The position numbers and the translations under genes are program-made. The notes under the pieces were generated by a model, which was given only the letters and a program-made list of their open reading frames with translations, had not been told where the DNA came from and searched no databases. A stretch of DNA of 64,000 nucleotides from Thermasporomyces sp040195635 (GTDB taxonomy: Bacteria > Actinomycetota > Actinomycetes > Propionibacteriales > Actinopolymorphaceae), in the NCBI RefSeq assembly GCF_040195635.1, contig NZ_JBEFTX010000022.1, positions 72,535 to 136,534 of the forward strand. The letters are read 5' to 3'. Of the stretch, positions 1-8,950 are shown piece after piece (the first letter of the stretch is position 1; each line of letters opens with the position of its first letter).

Positions 1-26
1 CGGGACGGCGTGTCGACCGGATTCGA

Positions 27-647
27 TCATCTTGCGCTCGTCGACGACTGCGATCCGGTCGGCGCGCTGTCGGGTCCTGGCGGGCGGAAGCGATCAGCTA
101 CCTGTTGAACTCTGCTTCTCCAGTCGTGCCAGAACGTCGATCCTGCAGTGACGGGTGGGTCAGCGTCGACCCGCCCGTCGATCAGTTCGCGAACGATGTC
201 GGCGTGCCCGGCGTGCTGCGCGGTCTCGCCGACCATCCCGACCACGAGCACTCCGAGCGTTGTCTCCTGGCGACCCTCGGCCCAATGTGCCACGTGACCT
301 TGGCTGTCCAGTTCGAGGTCGGCAATCGTGGCGTCGGCATGAGCACAGGCCTGGCGGTAGACGCCGGTGATGTAGTCGCTTGGCTCATCAAGTGTCGCCC
401 ACATGCCGATCTCGGTGTAAGGGTCATCTCGGAACCAAGACGGCCGCTCGAGCGGTGGACGGCCGAACGACTCCCCGAAATAGCCGTACTCCACGCCAGC
501 CAGATGCTTGACCAAACCGAGCAGGTTCGTCCCCGTCGGAGTCAACGGGCGCCGCCGGTCGTACTCCGACAACCCGTCCAGCTTGCCGAGCATCACTGCG
601 CGATGGCCACGCAGATTCGCCAGCAGCTCCGCTTTGAGATCGGTCAT
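27..647 (-). CDS. DinB/DUF664 family protein (copy 1)
   Basis: A 206-residue protein of the DinB superfamily, DUF664 branch, expected to be a four-helix bundle that binds a metal with His residues. The block GTNLLGLVKHL (about residues 39-49) carries the first candidate ligand and HAGHADIVRELIDG (about 145-158) the others. Members include metal- and thiol-dependent transferases, but most, like this one, have no known substrate. I chose the ATG preceded by GAAGGTGAA; an in-frame GTG lies one codon upstream. A paralogue with the same blocks is at 16619-17284. The family is secure and the reaction unknown. Confidence 0.85.
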   Translation of the reverse strand: MTDLKAELLANLRGHRAVMLGKLDGLSEYDRRRPLTPTGTNLLGLVKHLAGVEYGYFGESFGRPPLERPSWFRDDPYTEIGMWATLDEPSDYITGVYRQACAHADATIADLELDSQGHVAHWAEGRQETTLGVLVVGMVGETAQHAGHADIVRELIDGRVDADPPVTAGSTFWHDWRSRVQQVADRFRPPGPDSAPTGSQSSTSAR

Positions 648-678
648 CACCGTTCACCTTCCGCTGGCGTGCCGACCC

Positions 679-900
679 ATGCACACGATCTTGCTCCTGC
701 ACGGCGCCATGTCTTCCCGGATTGACTTTCGGCCTAACCAGCGGGATCTCGAGGACCTCGGGTGCCACGTTGTTGCCATGGATCTCCCAGGGCATGGTGG
801 CCGGCTCGTAGTGGCCGGTTCGGCGGACTCGCTTGACTGTATGGCTCTCGATGTCGCAGTTCGGCTTGACGACAGGATCGCTCACCTTGTCGTGGGCTGA
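679..900 (+). pseudogene. Alpha/beta hydrolase N-terminal fragment
   Basis: A 73-codon frame begins MHTILLLHGAMSS, the first strand and oxyanion-hole HG of an alpha/beta hydrolase, and continues to a DLPGHG-like segment. It then jumps to a short stretch and stops. The nucleophile elbow, the acid and the catalytic His are all missing, and the family is normally 220-280 residues. I read it as the remnant of a hydrolase gene with internal and 3' deletions. It starts divergently from the DinB gene, 31 bp away. It could be a very short expressed peptide, but nothing suggests a function. Confidence 0.55.
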
Positions 901-1088
901 TCACTCCCGGCCGTGTTCGCATCGTCGACAGCGGACCCAGCGTCCACCGCGACCCGTCAGGTCTCTGGTTGATCCGCGTGCTGAGCTTCGGACATTCACT
1001 CGGCCAAGGCAAGGCACAATGAAATGGGCCGATCAGACAGAGCTGCGGGCTGCGAGACGCATGGTCACCTGGCCCGAACAAGCTCGCC

Positions 1089-2009
1089 TCAGCTGTAGTC
1101 CTCCTGTCGCGGCAGTTGGTCGTTGAGGACGTCGCCGCCGTAGATCCCGTGTCCTGGCATGGTCCCGTTGACGTCAGTGAACCCGTAGACGGGTGCGAGG
1201 TCCCTGGTGTAGACGGTTCTCCCGTTCCATCGGGACACGTCGGGGTCGGTGGCGAGCGCGAGGACCGCGCGGCCGGTGTAGCGGGGAGATTCGGAGCCCA
1301 GCCAGTCCGGCGGTCGATGTTCGGGCTCCCGCCAGTACCAGTCCTGCCAGTTCTCCTCGGTGACGCCCATTCCCTCGAGCATCGCCTCCGAGCGCAGCCA
1401 GCCCGGCGAGACCGCGACCCCGGTGATCCCATGAGGTCCAAGCTCTTCTGCGTAGGCGACCGCCAGCCGCATCACCGACTTCTTCGGCAAGTCGTAGAAC
1501 AGGTGGTCGTGAAACTCGTCCGGCCGCCCATCGGTGATCTCGACCACTAGACCGCGCCGGCGTTTGACCATCAACGGCGCAACATGCCAGCTGGTGATGA
1601 TGTGCGTGTCGACCGCGTTGTGGAGAACCTGAAGGCCGCGAGGCAGATCGTGCTCCCAGAACGGAAGGCGAAAGTCCCCGAGGTAGGGATCGCCGCCCCA
1701 GATGTCGTTGACGAGCACGTCCAAGCGGCCGTCCTGGTCTGTGTCGATGCGGTGCACCAAGTCGCGGACCTGCTCGACGTCGAGATGATCGACCTGGACT
1801 GCGATCCCCGTCCCACCGGCCGCCGTCACCAGTTCGGCCGTCTCTTCGATCGTCTCCGGCCGGCCGAACGGGGAACGCTGCCGGCTCGTCGTACGCCCGG
1901 TGCAGTACACCGTCGCCCCGGCCGCCCCGAGCTCCACGGCGATACCTCGACCAGCGCCACGCGTCGCACCAATCACGAGCGCGACCTGTCCTTCGAGTCG
2001 TTTCGGCAT
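1089..2009 (-). CDS. SDR family oxidoreductase
   Basis: A 306-residue short-chain dehydrogenase/reductase. The N-terminal nucleotide-binding motif is GATRGAGRG just after the first beta strand, followed by a CTGRTT segment that suggests NADP(H) preference. The catalytic pair is in FYDLPKK (Y-x3-K), with a Ser-poor upstream strand. The protein is longer than a classical SDR (about 250) because of a C-terminal extension after the substrate loop. The start at MPKRLEGQ is preferred to one six codons upstream because the Rossmann fold begins right after it. Close relatives are annotated only as SDR proteins, so the substrate is unknown. It stands alone between the hydrolase remnant and the divergent Nudix gene. 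Confidence 0.85.
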   Translation of the reverse strand: MPKRLEGQVALVIGATRGAGRGIAVELGAAGATVYCTGRTTSRQRSPFGRPETIEETAELVTAAGGTGIAVQVDHLDVEQVRDLVHRIDTDQDGRLDVLVNDIWGGDPYLGDFRLPFWEHDLPRGLQVLHNAVDTHIITSWHVAPLMVKRRRGLVVEITDGRPDEFHDHLFYDLPKKSVMRLAVAYAEELGPHGITGVAVSPGWLRSEAMLEGMGVTEENWQDWYWREPEHRPPDWLGSESPRYTGRAVLALATDPDVSRWNGRTVYTRDLAPVYGFTDVNGTMPGHGIYGGDVLNDQLPRQEDYS

Positions 2010-2178
2010 AGCCGCGGACGGTATCAACGGCCACCGACCATCCCTACGAAATTCCAGCCCGGGCTCCGCACCGGCGACTCCCCGGTCGCCTCCAAGCTGA
2101 CGGCATACTGCTGGGCGCCATCAAGCGCAGGCCTGTGCGCAGGCGATGATTCCTGCCTTCCAAGGCTATTGTCCTCGC

Positions 2179-2655
2179 ATGGGTGCGGAGTCGCGGTGGG
2201 AAGTGATTGCGCGGAAGCGGGAGGCAGCTGACGCTCTCCTGCTCGACGAGGCCGGTCGTCCGCTGATCGTGCAAAACTCGTGGGACGACGCGTGGAACAT
2301 CCCCGGAGGCTGTCTCAACCCTGGCGAGCCTCCCCGGCTGGGTGCAGAGCGAGAGGTCAAGGAGGAGCTTGGTCTGCGGATTACGGTGGGCCAGCTGCTG
2401 GTAGCCGACTGGGAGCCTCCCTCTGAGACGCTGCCTATCGATGGGCTGATGACCATGTTCGATGGCGGCGTCCTGACGGCCGAACAAGTCGCGGCGATTC
2501 GCCTGCAGGAGTCGGAGATCCAGGCCTATCGCTTCGCGACGCCCGATGAGTTCCCGGCCACACTGCCTGACAATCTCGCCAGGAGGCTGCGAGCAGCGTT
2601 GAGCGCTCGAGAGTCTGGGATTCCCGTTTATCTGGAGGACGGTTACCCAGTCTGA
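2179..2655 (+). CDS. Nudix hydrolase
   Basis: A 158-residue Nudix protein that would hydrolyse a nucleoside diphosphate linked to another group, using Mg2+. The Nudix box is complete: GG-x4-GE, then REVKEELGL (G-x5-E-x7-RE-x2-EE-x-G), about residues 42-66. The preceding strand (ADALLLDEAGRPLIVQ) and the WNIPGG approach are typical. The start at MGAESRW is chosen because the eleven codons before it, from an ATG at 2146, look unstructured; either start keeps the domain whole. Substrate specificity cannot be read from the sequence. Confidence 0.87.
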   Translation: MGAESRWEVIARKREAADALLLDEAGRPLIVQNSWDDAWNIPGGCLNPGEPPRLGAEREVKEELGLRITVGQLLVADWEPPSETLPIDGLMTMFDGGVLTAEQVAAIRLQESEIQAYRFATPDEFPATLPDNLARRLRAALSARESGIPVYLEDGYPV

Positions 2656-2853
2656 CGACGGGAGTGTAGGCGTTGCCGTCGGCGCGGGCTTGTCACGAGC
2701 AGACACGTGGCACGGCGTCCCCTCCGCCGAGACCGGGCCCCGAAGGGATGCCCGTGCGGGTGCCCGGGATGCAGCTGGCCCGTCTGGCCGACGTAGATGG
2801 TCTCTGTGGGAGGCTCCGAGCGACTTGAGACCTCAGCCACGATGTCAGCAAAC

Positions 2854-3285
2854 TCATCGACTGTCGGAAGATGACCGGTCTCGCGACGACGCGTTTCGAG
2901 GAGGCCAGGTCGTGCCCGATCGAGCAGGGTCGGATCTGATGGCTGCTCCGCTGAGACCTCGCAACCTCGCTGTCCGTAGAGGCAGGCAGCTCGATTGCGA
3001 CCTGCGCGGTAGCGCTGACCTTCGTTGCCCTGGTGCTCGTTGCAGTGCCATGGCTCGCGCTGCGTCGATCCGCTGAAATCCGGTGACCCCGAACGGCTCA
3101 ACTCGTTCAGTCAGCCACTGTTCGATCTGGGCCGCGGCTGATCGGGCTGCGTCCTCCTCGTGTCGTGGCATCAGGCCGGACGCGCAGGCCTCGAGGAACT
3201 CGTCCCAGTCGTCGGTTCCGACCAGTCCATCTCTGGTCAGGTACGGATCCAACTCGGGTGCCCGCATCAGTGTTGCTGGATGCAA
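2854..3285 (-). CDS. Hypothetical protein, C-terminus runs into a repeat
   Basis: About 85 N-terminal residues look like real protein: acidic, with a plausible amphipathic helix around WDEFLEACASGLMPRHEED and QIEQWLTERVEPFG. After about residue 90 the frame crosses the family T repeat at 2972-3030 and becomes arginine- and serine-rich, as expected of non-coding DNA. The true gene is therefore probably a truncated remnant whose 3' end was replaced by the repeat. The start could also be MRAPELD six codons downstream. I do not recognise the family, and expression is doubtful. Confidence 0.35.
   Translation of the reverse strand: MHPATLMRAPELDPYLTRDGLVGTDDWDEFLEACASGLMPRHEEDAARSAAAQIEQWLTERVEPFGVTGFQRIDAARAMALQRAPGQRRSALPRRSQSSCLPLRTARLRGLSGAAIRSDPARSGTTWPPRNASSRDRSSSDSR
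2972..3030 (+). repeat. Family T repeat, partial copy
   Basis: The segment starts TCCGTAGAGGCAGGCAGCTC and matches the same block at about 20225, 25352 and 45261. Only the first 50-60 bases are recognisable here; the phased GGGGTCA pair found at the end of the longer copies is absent. Confidence 0.6.
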
Positions 3286-3352
3286 CGGAGGCAGTGAGCT
3301 CGAGTCTGCTGCCTGCGACCCTCGCCGGCAGGCCGCAGGCTCCTCAGGTGGT

Positions 3353-3790
3353 TCAGCCGTTCAGTAGCGTGGTGGAGGTCAGGCTGATCGTCTCGACGCC
3401 CTGTAGTGCCCGGGAGACGGCGCAGGCTTCCTTCGCGGTCTCCGCGAGCTCGCGGAAGCGGGTTTTGTCGATCCCTGGTGCGTCGGCCTCGGTGTCGAGG
3501 TCGATCTGGTTGATCGTCGGGGCGCCATCGACCATACGCAAGTAGGAGCGCGCCGTCGTCCTGATCAAGCGCGGCGTGTGTCCTGCCTCGGTGAGGATGT
3601 GACAGAGCGCCATTGAGTAGCAGCCGGCGTGCGCGGCCGCTATCAGCTCCTCGGGATTTGTGCCGGCGCCGTCTTCGAAGCGTGAAGCGAACGAATAGGC
3701 GCCCGTCCAGACGCCTTCGCCGACCGTCACCTCCCCGGAGCCGCTGCTCAGGTCACCGTTCCATCGTGCACTGCCGTTGCGTGGTGCCAT
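3353..3790 (-). CDS. osmC: OsmC family peroxiredoxin-like protein
   Basis: A 145-residue OsmC/Ohr superfamily protein, the usual length. Two reactive cysteines sit in the expected places: HAGCYSMAL (about residue 57) and KEACAVSRAL (about residue 122). The N-terminal strand RWNGDL and the TNPEELIAAAHAGC stretch favour OsmC over Ohr. OsmC enzymes reduce organic hydroperoxides in the cytosol using thiols. The ATG is followed at once by the domain, so the start is well supported. The neighbour upstream is an oxidoreductase remnant and no operon is evident. Confidence 0.9.
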   Translation of the reverse strand: MAPRNGSARWNGDLSSGSGEVTVGEGVWTGAYSFASRFEDGAGTNPEELIAAAHAGCYSMALCHILTEAGHTPRLIRTTARSYLRMVDGAPTINQIDLDTEADAPGIDKTRFRELAETAKEACAVSRALQGVETISLTSTTLLNG

Positions 3791-3839
3791 CGTGGGTCTC
3801 CTTCTGGTTTGTTGTCGTTACTTGGCTGGTGGTCTCGTG

Positions 3840-3995
3840 CCCGCGAGTCGGCGATCACGACCTTGCCGAAAGGGCGGGCGGACTCGTAGTAGTGGTAGGC
3901 GTTGACCGGCTCGTCGAGTCCCCTCCCACATGCCCTCGGTGAGCATGCCGGTGTACATGGTTCTGCTGGCTGGGATGGAGCCTGCCCACCAGCAG
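3840..3995 (-). pseudogene. Remnant of a zinc-type quinone oxidoreductase C-terminus
   Basis: The minus strand encodes DEPVNAYHYYESARPFGKVV followed by IADSR. This resembles the last helix and strand of medium-chain quinone oxidoreductases, which often end FGKVVI. A few codons upstream, in another frame, MYTGMLTEGM could be the preceding piece, with a frameshift between them. The Rossmann fold and catalytic half are absent. The call rests on a short stretch and is moderately uncertain. Confidence 0.4.
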
Positions 3996-4133
3996 CACTA
4001 CCCGCGGCTTTACAGCACGAGTGGCCCCGGTCGTCGTATTCCGGGTCATCCAACGCTATTCGCTGCACTATCACGGGAGGCTGGTGGAGACGAGTCGAAG
4101 GCCGGACGACATGGCGACTTGATTCCCGGGCGA

Positions 4134-4514
4134 TCAGAGTTGTTGGGTGAGATTGACCGGGTTGCCGTCCGGGTCAGTGATGTGCGCGACCCGATGTCCC
4201 CATGGCATGTTCTTGGCCGGGCCGAGCACCGTCCCGCCGGCCGGCTCGACCCGTGGCAGGAGGTCGTCGACGGACTCGACGAATACGGCCAGGATGACCC
4301 GGCCAGGAGCGGCGTCGGCTCCCGACTTTGCCTTGACGATGCCGAGGTCGGCTGCGCCGAATCTGACACAGACGTAGAACGGTTCGCCGCGGCCGCCGGG
4401 AACACGCATGTACTCCTCGGCCCCGAACAGTTCGCCGTAGAACGACTTCAATCGATCGATGTTGTTTGTGGACAAGTTGGACTGGATCGCGGTAACGATG
4501 GGCTTGTTGGTCAT
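4134..4514 (-). CDS. VOC family (glyoxalase-like) protein
   Basis: A 126-residue single-module pair of beta-alpha-beta-beta-beta units of the vicinal-oxygen-chelate superfamily. It shows the N-terminal NLSTNNIDRLKSFYGELFG unit and the closing HITDPDGNPVNLTQQL, where the DPDGN turn and last strand supply a metal-ligand position. VOC proteins isomerise, cleave or sequester small molecules. The start MTNKPIV is preferred; the open frame extends 21 codons upstream with no homology-like features. The substrate is unknown. Confidence 0.85.
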   Translation of the reverse strand: MTNKPIVTAIQSNLSTNNIDRLKSFYGELFGAEEYMRVPGGRGEPFYVCVRFGAADLGIVKAKSGADAAPGRVILAVFVESVDDLLPRVEPAGGTVLGPAKNMPWGHRVAHITDPDGNPVNLTQQL

Positions 4515-4591
4515 GCCTAATAGACACAAGACAGGTCGGAAACTCATCGCTCCCGACGGAGATACCCTGGTAGGCACGCCAAACGCAACCC

Positions 4592-5206
4592 CTACTTGCT
4601 GGTGACTGCTCCGGCGTAGGCGACTTCGGCGTAGTCAGGGCCGGCGGAGGCTTCGATGGTGATCTGGTCCGCAGCCTCGCGCGGTACCCACCACATCCAG
4701 TCGGCGGTCAGGGTGTTGCCGGGCCACATCCCGCCGAGGAAGATGCCGCACTCGGCGTCCACGCAGGTCGGGCGGATCTCGTCGCCATCGACGATCAGGT
4801 CCAGGCTCGCAGTCGGGTCGATGATCTTGTCTGAGTTGTTGGTCAGGGTGATCGCGGCCTTCACCGGCATCACGGCGTCGAAGTCGGTGCTCGGGTCGAG
4901 CGCGAGGTAGTCCGCCCACGGCGTGCCCTTACCCGCGTCCGGCATCACCTCCGGAGCGCTCACGACGATGGAGACCCCATCGCCGTAGCTGTGCACCGCA
5001 CCCCACGCCAACGTGTGTGCGGGTGTAGCCGTCGGCGTGACATCGACGGCCGGCTCGACCGGGTGGACCTCGGGTCGAGCGGCTGACCCCGGCGTCGTGG
5101 TGATGATCGGCAGCACGGTCACCACCAGGGCCGCGATGCCTCCAATGGCAGCTAGGACCACCACGCAGGCGATCGCGAACGCGCCCATCTTGTCGGTAAA
5201 GGACAT
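4592..5206 (-). CDS. Membrane-anchored extracytoplasmic protein (DUF4352-like)
   Basis: A 204-residue protein with one N-terminal membrane segment (about residues 9-34, rich in Ala/Val/Ile). A Pro/Thr/Ala linker follows, then a C-terminal beta-rich domain from about residue 68 with the pattern VKAAITLTNNSDKIIDPTAS, typical of DUF4352-type immunoglobulin-like modules. Two Cys (TCVDAECG) could form a disulfide outside the cell. A purine-rich GGGGGTGGTAGGT precedes the ATG. It is the last of three same-strand genes here (5843 down to 4592). Its function is unknown; a surface or cell-envelope role is inferred from the topology. Confidence 0.75.
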   Translation of the reverse strand: MSFTDKMGAFAIACVVVLAAIGGIAALVVTVLPIITTTPGSAARPEVHPVEPAVDVTPTATPAHTLAWGAVHSYGDGVSIVVSAPEVMPDAGKGTPWADYLALDPSTDFDAVMPVKAAITLTNNSDKIIDPTASLDLIVDGDEIRPTCVDAECGIFLGGMWPGNTLTADWMWWVPREAADQITIEASAGPDYAEVAYAGAVTSK

Positions 5207-5300
5207 GACCTACCACCCCCGTGTTGTGGAGCGATGCCGCTCCGCCCGACCCGCCACGCCCGCTCGTGGTGGACCGAACGCAACCTCAACGCTTGCAGTC

Positions 5301-5540
5301 CTACTTGGAGACGATCTCGAACTCACCTCCGACCACCTGCACGGTGATCGACGTGGTGCTCTTCGGGAAGCGGGAGCCCGCCAACCAGCGGCTCAGCGCG
5401 GCTTCCTCGGTCTGCCGGCGAAGCCACTCGGTGGTGCCGATCCGTACCAGCACCAGCGCCGCAATACCGGCGACGACTGCGACCGTGGCGGCTACCAGCC
5501 AGCCCACCGCCCCGGTGACCAGACCCACCACGATCAGCAC
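5301..5540 (-). CDS. Small membrane protein
   Basis: A 79-residue protein starting at GTG directly after the TAG stop of the upstream gene (5541-5843), so the two are probably translationally coupled. A single long hydrophobic stretch (about residues 2-33) is followed by a charged helix (RRQTEEAALSRWLAGSRFP) and a short strand-like tail. I do not recognise a family. Together with its two neighbours it may form a small envelope-associated operon. Confidence 0.6.
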   Translation of the reverse strand: MLIVVGLVTGAVGWLVAATVAVVAGIAALVLVRIGTTEWLRRQTEEAALSRWLAGSRFPKSTTSITVQVVGGEFEIVSK

Positions 5541-5843
5541 CTAGCCGTACTGGAACGGCGCTAGCCGCGCGGACGTCCGACCCTTCCGACCGGGCTCGGT
5601 CATCAGTGCCACAGTCGCCCAGTCGTAGACCAGCTTTACCCACATGTTCCGCCGATCGGCGGTGGGCACAACTACGCTGCGGGTCCTCCAGTCGACCACC
5701 ACCTGGTCAGCAATCTGCTCGACCACCTGGCGCCGATCGGTCAGGCCACCCCACGGGCCGCTGCCCCGGGCAGCCATCGCGGCCAGGTGATCCTGCGGAC
5801 GCTCACACATCTGCGTGGCGAACTCCGGGCCCAGGTCACTCAT
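5541..5843 (-). CDS. Hypothetical protein, coupled to the small membrane protein
   Basis: A 100-residue soluble, Trp- and Arg-containing protein beginning MSDLGPEFATQMCERPQDH. The frame can be extended 17 codons upstream, but that stretch is arginine-rich and unlikely to be coding. Its stop TAG abuts the GTG of the next gene, indicating cotranslation. There are no motifs I can name. It has strand-like segments (VVVDWRTRSVVVPT) and no membrane helix. Confidence 0.55.
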   Translation of the reverse strand: MSDLGPEFATQMCERPQDHLAAMAARGSGPWGGLTDRRQVVEQIADQVVVDWRTRSVVVPTADRRNMWVKLVYDWATVALMTEPGRKGRTSARLAPFQYG

Positions 5844-6234
5844 GCCGCCAACGCTATGGCTTCGCAGACGGCTTGGCAGACGGATTCGTAGCACTGTGAC
5901 ATGCGGCGTAGATCGACCGCGGACCCGAAGCCGCTGTACGTGTTGCGGGCGCGGCGGTCCGCGAGCTGCACGAATCTCTCCCTGTCGCGAACGTCAGTCG
6001 GCCAGTGCCCAGATGGTGGCCACTCTGCTGCCGTGGTATCTCTGCTCTGGTTCGGATTTCGGTCGGATCGGCGTGCGGGACAGGACGCAGCCATGGCCGG
6101 GCACCCGCCAGAGGTCCAGGCTGCCCGGTCATCGATCGTCTTCCGGACATTCCCCACCATGGTCGGTCAAAGACCAGCCCGTTCGTCGGCTGAGCAGCGG
6201 TGACTTGTCCATGGTCGGGCGTAGCATCGCCTGC

Positions 6235-6654
6235 ATGATTCGTGGACGCATCATCGCCGAGAGCCTCAAGACCGGCGCGGACATCCAGATGAAGGAGCTC
6301 AGGCTTGTCCGCCTCGGCCGCCACGACGTCTCCACATCGACCCTGCCGGCAGACGAACGCTCCGACCGCGCCGACCAACTCGGCGTGGTCGCCGACCAAC
6401 CCACCAACTGGACGTTCGTCGACCTCGAAGGCCCGAACTCCCTCGCCGACGATCTTGCTCAGTCCCTCGCCGATGCCCTCCAACCAGCCCTTGGGTGGTG
6501 GGCAGACTTCACCATCGATGACACCGAGCACGTGGTCGTCTTCTCCGGACGGTCCTTTCGCTATTCCATCGGAGACGAAGCAAGCCGGGCAGAAGCAGTC
6601 GCCTGGGGCCGCTCCACCGGAACACCCGAACATCAACTCGACTGGGGCCCATAA
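6235..6654 (+). CDS. Hypothetical protein
   Basis: A 139-residue protein beginning MIRGRIIAESLKTG. It alternates strands and short helices, with an acidic middle (ADDLAQSLADAL) and a beta segment EHVVVFSGRSFRYSIGD near the C-terminus. The upstream 140 codons in the same frame are Arg/Ser-rich and unlikely to be translated, so the internal ATG is chosen. I do not recognise the family. It is isolated between oppositely oriented and unrelated genes. Confidence 0.6.
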   Translation: MIRGRIIAESLKTGADIQMKELRLVRLGRHDVSTSTLPADERSDRADQLGVVADQPTNWTFVDLEGPNSLADDLAQSLADALQPALGWWADFTIDDTEHVVVFSGRSFRYSIGDEASRAEAVAWGRSTGTPEHQLDWGP

Positions 6655-6908
6655 CAACCCGCCACAACCCGGTGCAGCGGCGTCACGCCATGGTCGACCG
6701 CGACGTCGACCACCAGGGTGGCGGACCGACTCTGATCTTGTCCGGTGAGGGATATCCGCTTCCGTACGCCCGGCAAGGGTTCCTGGCGGACACACGGCGT
6801 CATGTACCAGGGTGCCAACGTTCCGCCTGCCGGTCGACGGCGAGGGACACGCGAACGTCCTGGGCGTCTCGAGCCTGCACCCGTGGTCGAGTGCCCTACG
6901 GTGATGCC

Positions 6909-7334
6909 ATGGGACTGCGCATCGGTGCCTTGGTCGTCGACTCACAAGATCCCGGGCCACTGGCCAGGTTCTGGGCAGAGGCACTGGGTTGGGTGATCAG
7001 CCAAGCCGAAGATCCTGAGTGGGTCGTCGAGCCACCCGAAGGTAGTCGCGAAGACTGCGTGGTGGCCGACCTCTTGTTCATCAAGGTGCCTGAGCCCAAG
7101 ACGGGAAAAAATCGCCTGCATCTCGACCTGCGACCGGAGGATCAGTCCGCAGAAGTTGCCCGCCTGGAAGGGCTGGGAGCTACCTGCGTCGATGTTGGCC
7201 AAGGCAACAACCAGACCTGGGTCGTGATGGCCGATCCGGAAGGCAACGAGTTCTGCGTACAACCCGCTCATCCGCCGCAGCTCCGAACACAGTGGCTACA
7301 GCGGTACGAGGCCTACCAGCCGGTTCACACCTGA
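6909..7334 (+). CDS. VOC family protein, glyoxalase_6-like
   Basis: A 141-residue VOC protein. It begins MGLRIGALVVDSQDPGPLAR, the first strand and helix of the fold, contains KNRLHLDLRPED, and ends with ADPEGNEFCVQ. This arrangement fits the small Glyoxalase_6 (PF18029-type) subgroup. Such proteins are common next to resistance genes, where some bind and neutralise small toxins, but no specific ligand can be inferred. The ATG is chosen because the long upstream extension lacks protein-like composition. Confidence 0.85.
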   Translation: MGLRIGALVVDSQDPGPLARFWAEALGWVISQAEDPEWVVEPPEGSREDCVVADLLFIKVPEPKTGKNRLHLDLRPEDQSAEVARLEGLGATCVDVGQGNNQTWVVMADPEGNEFCVQPAHPPQLRTQWLQRYEAYQPVHT

Positions 7335-7627
7335 ACGTGATGGCCCAGATGGCCGGCGACAAGCGGCGTCGCTACGCGGCGCTGTCGGCGTGCGATGTGC
7401 GGCAACTGGCGAGCACCGGCATCAGGCATCCGAACGCGAGAGGTTCGCCAAACGAGCAGCGTCCTGCAATGCCTGATCGCGGGTGTCGTAGCCCGCTGTC
7501 ATGATGCTGCCATGCGCAGGACCAACAACGAGAAGATCCTGATCACGTCGCCGGACCCCAAGGCCGCCGCGGGGACGGCACCACCGACTGGCAAGGCGTC
7601 GGTTGCGGGGCTGCAAGCTGGTCCAGG

Positions 7628-8266
7628 GTGTGTGACATCGTGGTAGACCTCAGCGAACTGGCGACGGAGGAGCGGCGCGACCTAGCCGACTTCCTTGACA
7701 CCCTCACGGAGGAAGAGTGGGAGCAGCCGTCGCTGTGCCCAGGGTGGTCCGTGCGCGACGTGGTGGGCCACATTCCGAGCTACGACGCGCTCGGTTGGCC
7801 CGCGGTGCTGGCCCTGTTCGCCCGCTCGGGGTTCTCGCTGGGCCGCTGCAACCAAGTCGGCGTCAACGAGAGCCGCCGGCTCCGCACGGAGGAACTGGTG
7901 GCCAGGCTGCGTGCGCATGCCGTCCCTCGGGGCATCACTGCGATGTTTGGCTGCGCCATCGCCCTTACCGACGGGGTGATCCATCACCAGGACATCCGCC
8001 GAGCACTCGGCCATCCACGGACGGTGCCCCAAGAGCGACTGGTCGCCGCTTTGGAGTTCGCACCCCGCGCGCGTGCGCTGCCGGCACCTGCGAACGTCCG
8101 CGGGCTCCGGGTGGTCGCGACTGACGTCAACTGGACTCACGGGACCGGCCCCGAGGTGCGCGGCCCGGGTGAGGCCCTGCTCGTCGCCCTCGCGGGTCGG
8201 CCGCAAGCCCTGGCGGACCTCGAAGGCCCCGGTCTCGACGCCCTGGCAGCAAGGCTGCGCCGGTGA
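7628..8266 (+). CDS. Maleylpyruvate isomerase family (mycothiol-dependent type) protein
   Basis: A 212-residue protein of the MDMPI/DinB_2 family, mycothiol-dependent enzymes of actinobacteria. The typical opening is present: a helix, then SLCPGWSVRDVVGHI (about residues 35-50) with the conserved Trp and the first metal-ligand His. A second His pair, in GVIHHQDIRRALG (about 118-130), follows, and the C-terminal part resembles an SCP2-like beta sheet. GTG is used as start, with two adjacent GTGs possible. Neighbouring VOC and ArsC genes suggest a thiol-linked detoxification setting, which is inference. Confidence 0.85.
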   Translation: MCDIVVDLSELATEERRDLADFLDTLTEEEWEQPSLCPGWSVRDVVGHIPSYDALGWPAVLALFARSGFSLGRCNQVGVNESRRLRTEELVARLRAHAVPRGITAMFGCAIALTDGVIHHQDIRRALGHPRTVPQERLVAALEFAPRARALPAPANVRGLRVVATDVNWTHGTGPEVRGPGEALLVALAGRPQALADLEGPGLDALAARLRR

Positions 8267-8599
8267 CCCGCAGGTGTCAGGTCTCTGCCACCTCGAACGA
8301 GTGGACGAGGCTGCGTCGCGGCGGCTCTGCGGAGTGGTCCTCCGATGGGCGATCCCTTTCCGTACGCCCGGCCAGCGTTCCCCCTACCTGACAGTGCCGG
8401 GCGGAAAACGGAGAAGACGCCGGAACCGCGCGGTGGATGGAGCGTTGAACGGTGATCAACCGCATTCGCCATCACCTTCGGTGACCGCTGGCCGGTGACC
8501 GAGACCTACTAACACCAACCGCCGGAAATACCGTTCGTGTTAGGGACCGCGACGCGTTCCTCCAAGCAGCGTTGGACAAGCTTTAACGCGGGCAGCTGG
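8267..8599. other. Intergenic, no gene seen
   Basis: No convincing reading frame. The 15-base stretch TTCCGTACGCCCGGC at about 8362 also occurs at about 6761, within a slightly longer similar context, so both may be pieces of a short dispersed repeat. Confidence 0.4.
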
Positions 8600-8950
8600 T
8601 CAGGGGAGGAACTTGGAGAGGGTTTCGGGGTCTCGGGCGACGGCGGTAGTGGAGTCGTCTGCGGTGATGATGGGGCGTTGGATGAGGATAGGGTGGGCGA
8701 CCATCGCTTCGATCCAGGTCTCGCGGTGTGCGGTGTCGCGGGGGACGTCACGGAGAGGTTTGGCGTCGGGTTCGTTGTGGCGGACGAGGTCCCATGGCTC
8801 GAGGTTCAGGCGGGACAGGACATCGGTCAGCTCGGCCGCGGTGGGCGGGTCGTCGAGGTAGCGTCGGACTTTGTAGGCGACCCCGGCCTCGTCGAGGGCC
8901 TTGGTGGCGGTGCGGCACTTGGAACAGGCCGGGTTGATCCAGATCTCCAC
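8600..8950 (-). CDS. arsC: ArsC-family (arsenate reductase-like) protein
   Basis: A 116-residue thioredoxin-fold protein of the ArsC/Spx/YffB family, the usual length. The active-site region near the N-terminus is NPACSKCRTA (CxxC). The RYLDDPP segment, the hydrophobic RHNEPDAK region and HPILIQRPII (about residues 85-94, with the cis-Pro and Arg) match arsenate reductase-like members. It would reduce a substrate with glutaredoxin or mycoredoxin. No other ars gene is nearby, so arsenate itself may not be the substrate. Confidence 0.85.
   Translation of the reverse strand: MEIWINPACSKCRTATKALDEAGVAYKVRRYLDDPPTAAELTDVLSRLNLEPWDLVRHNEPDAKPLRDVPRDTAHRETWIEAMVAHPILIQRPIITADDSTTAVARDPETLSKFLP

Noticed and set aside
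5854..6984. 376-codon minus-strand open frame
   Set aside because: It overlaps the better-supported plus-strand gene at 6235 and spans intergenic DNA; the composition is not protein-like.
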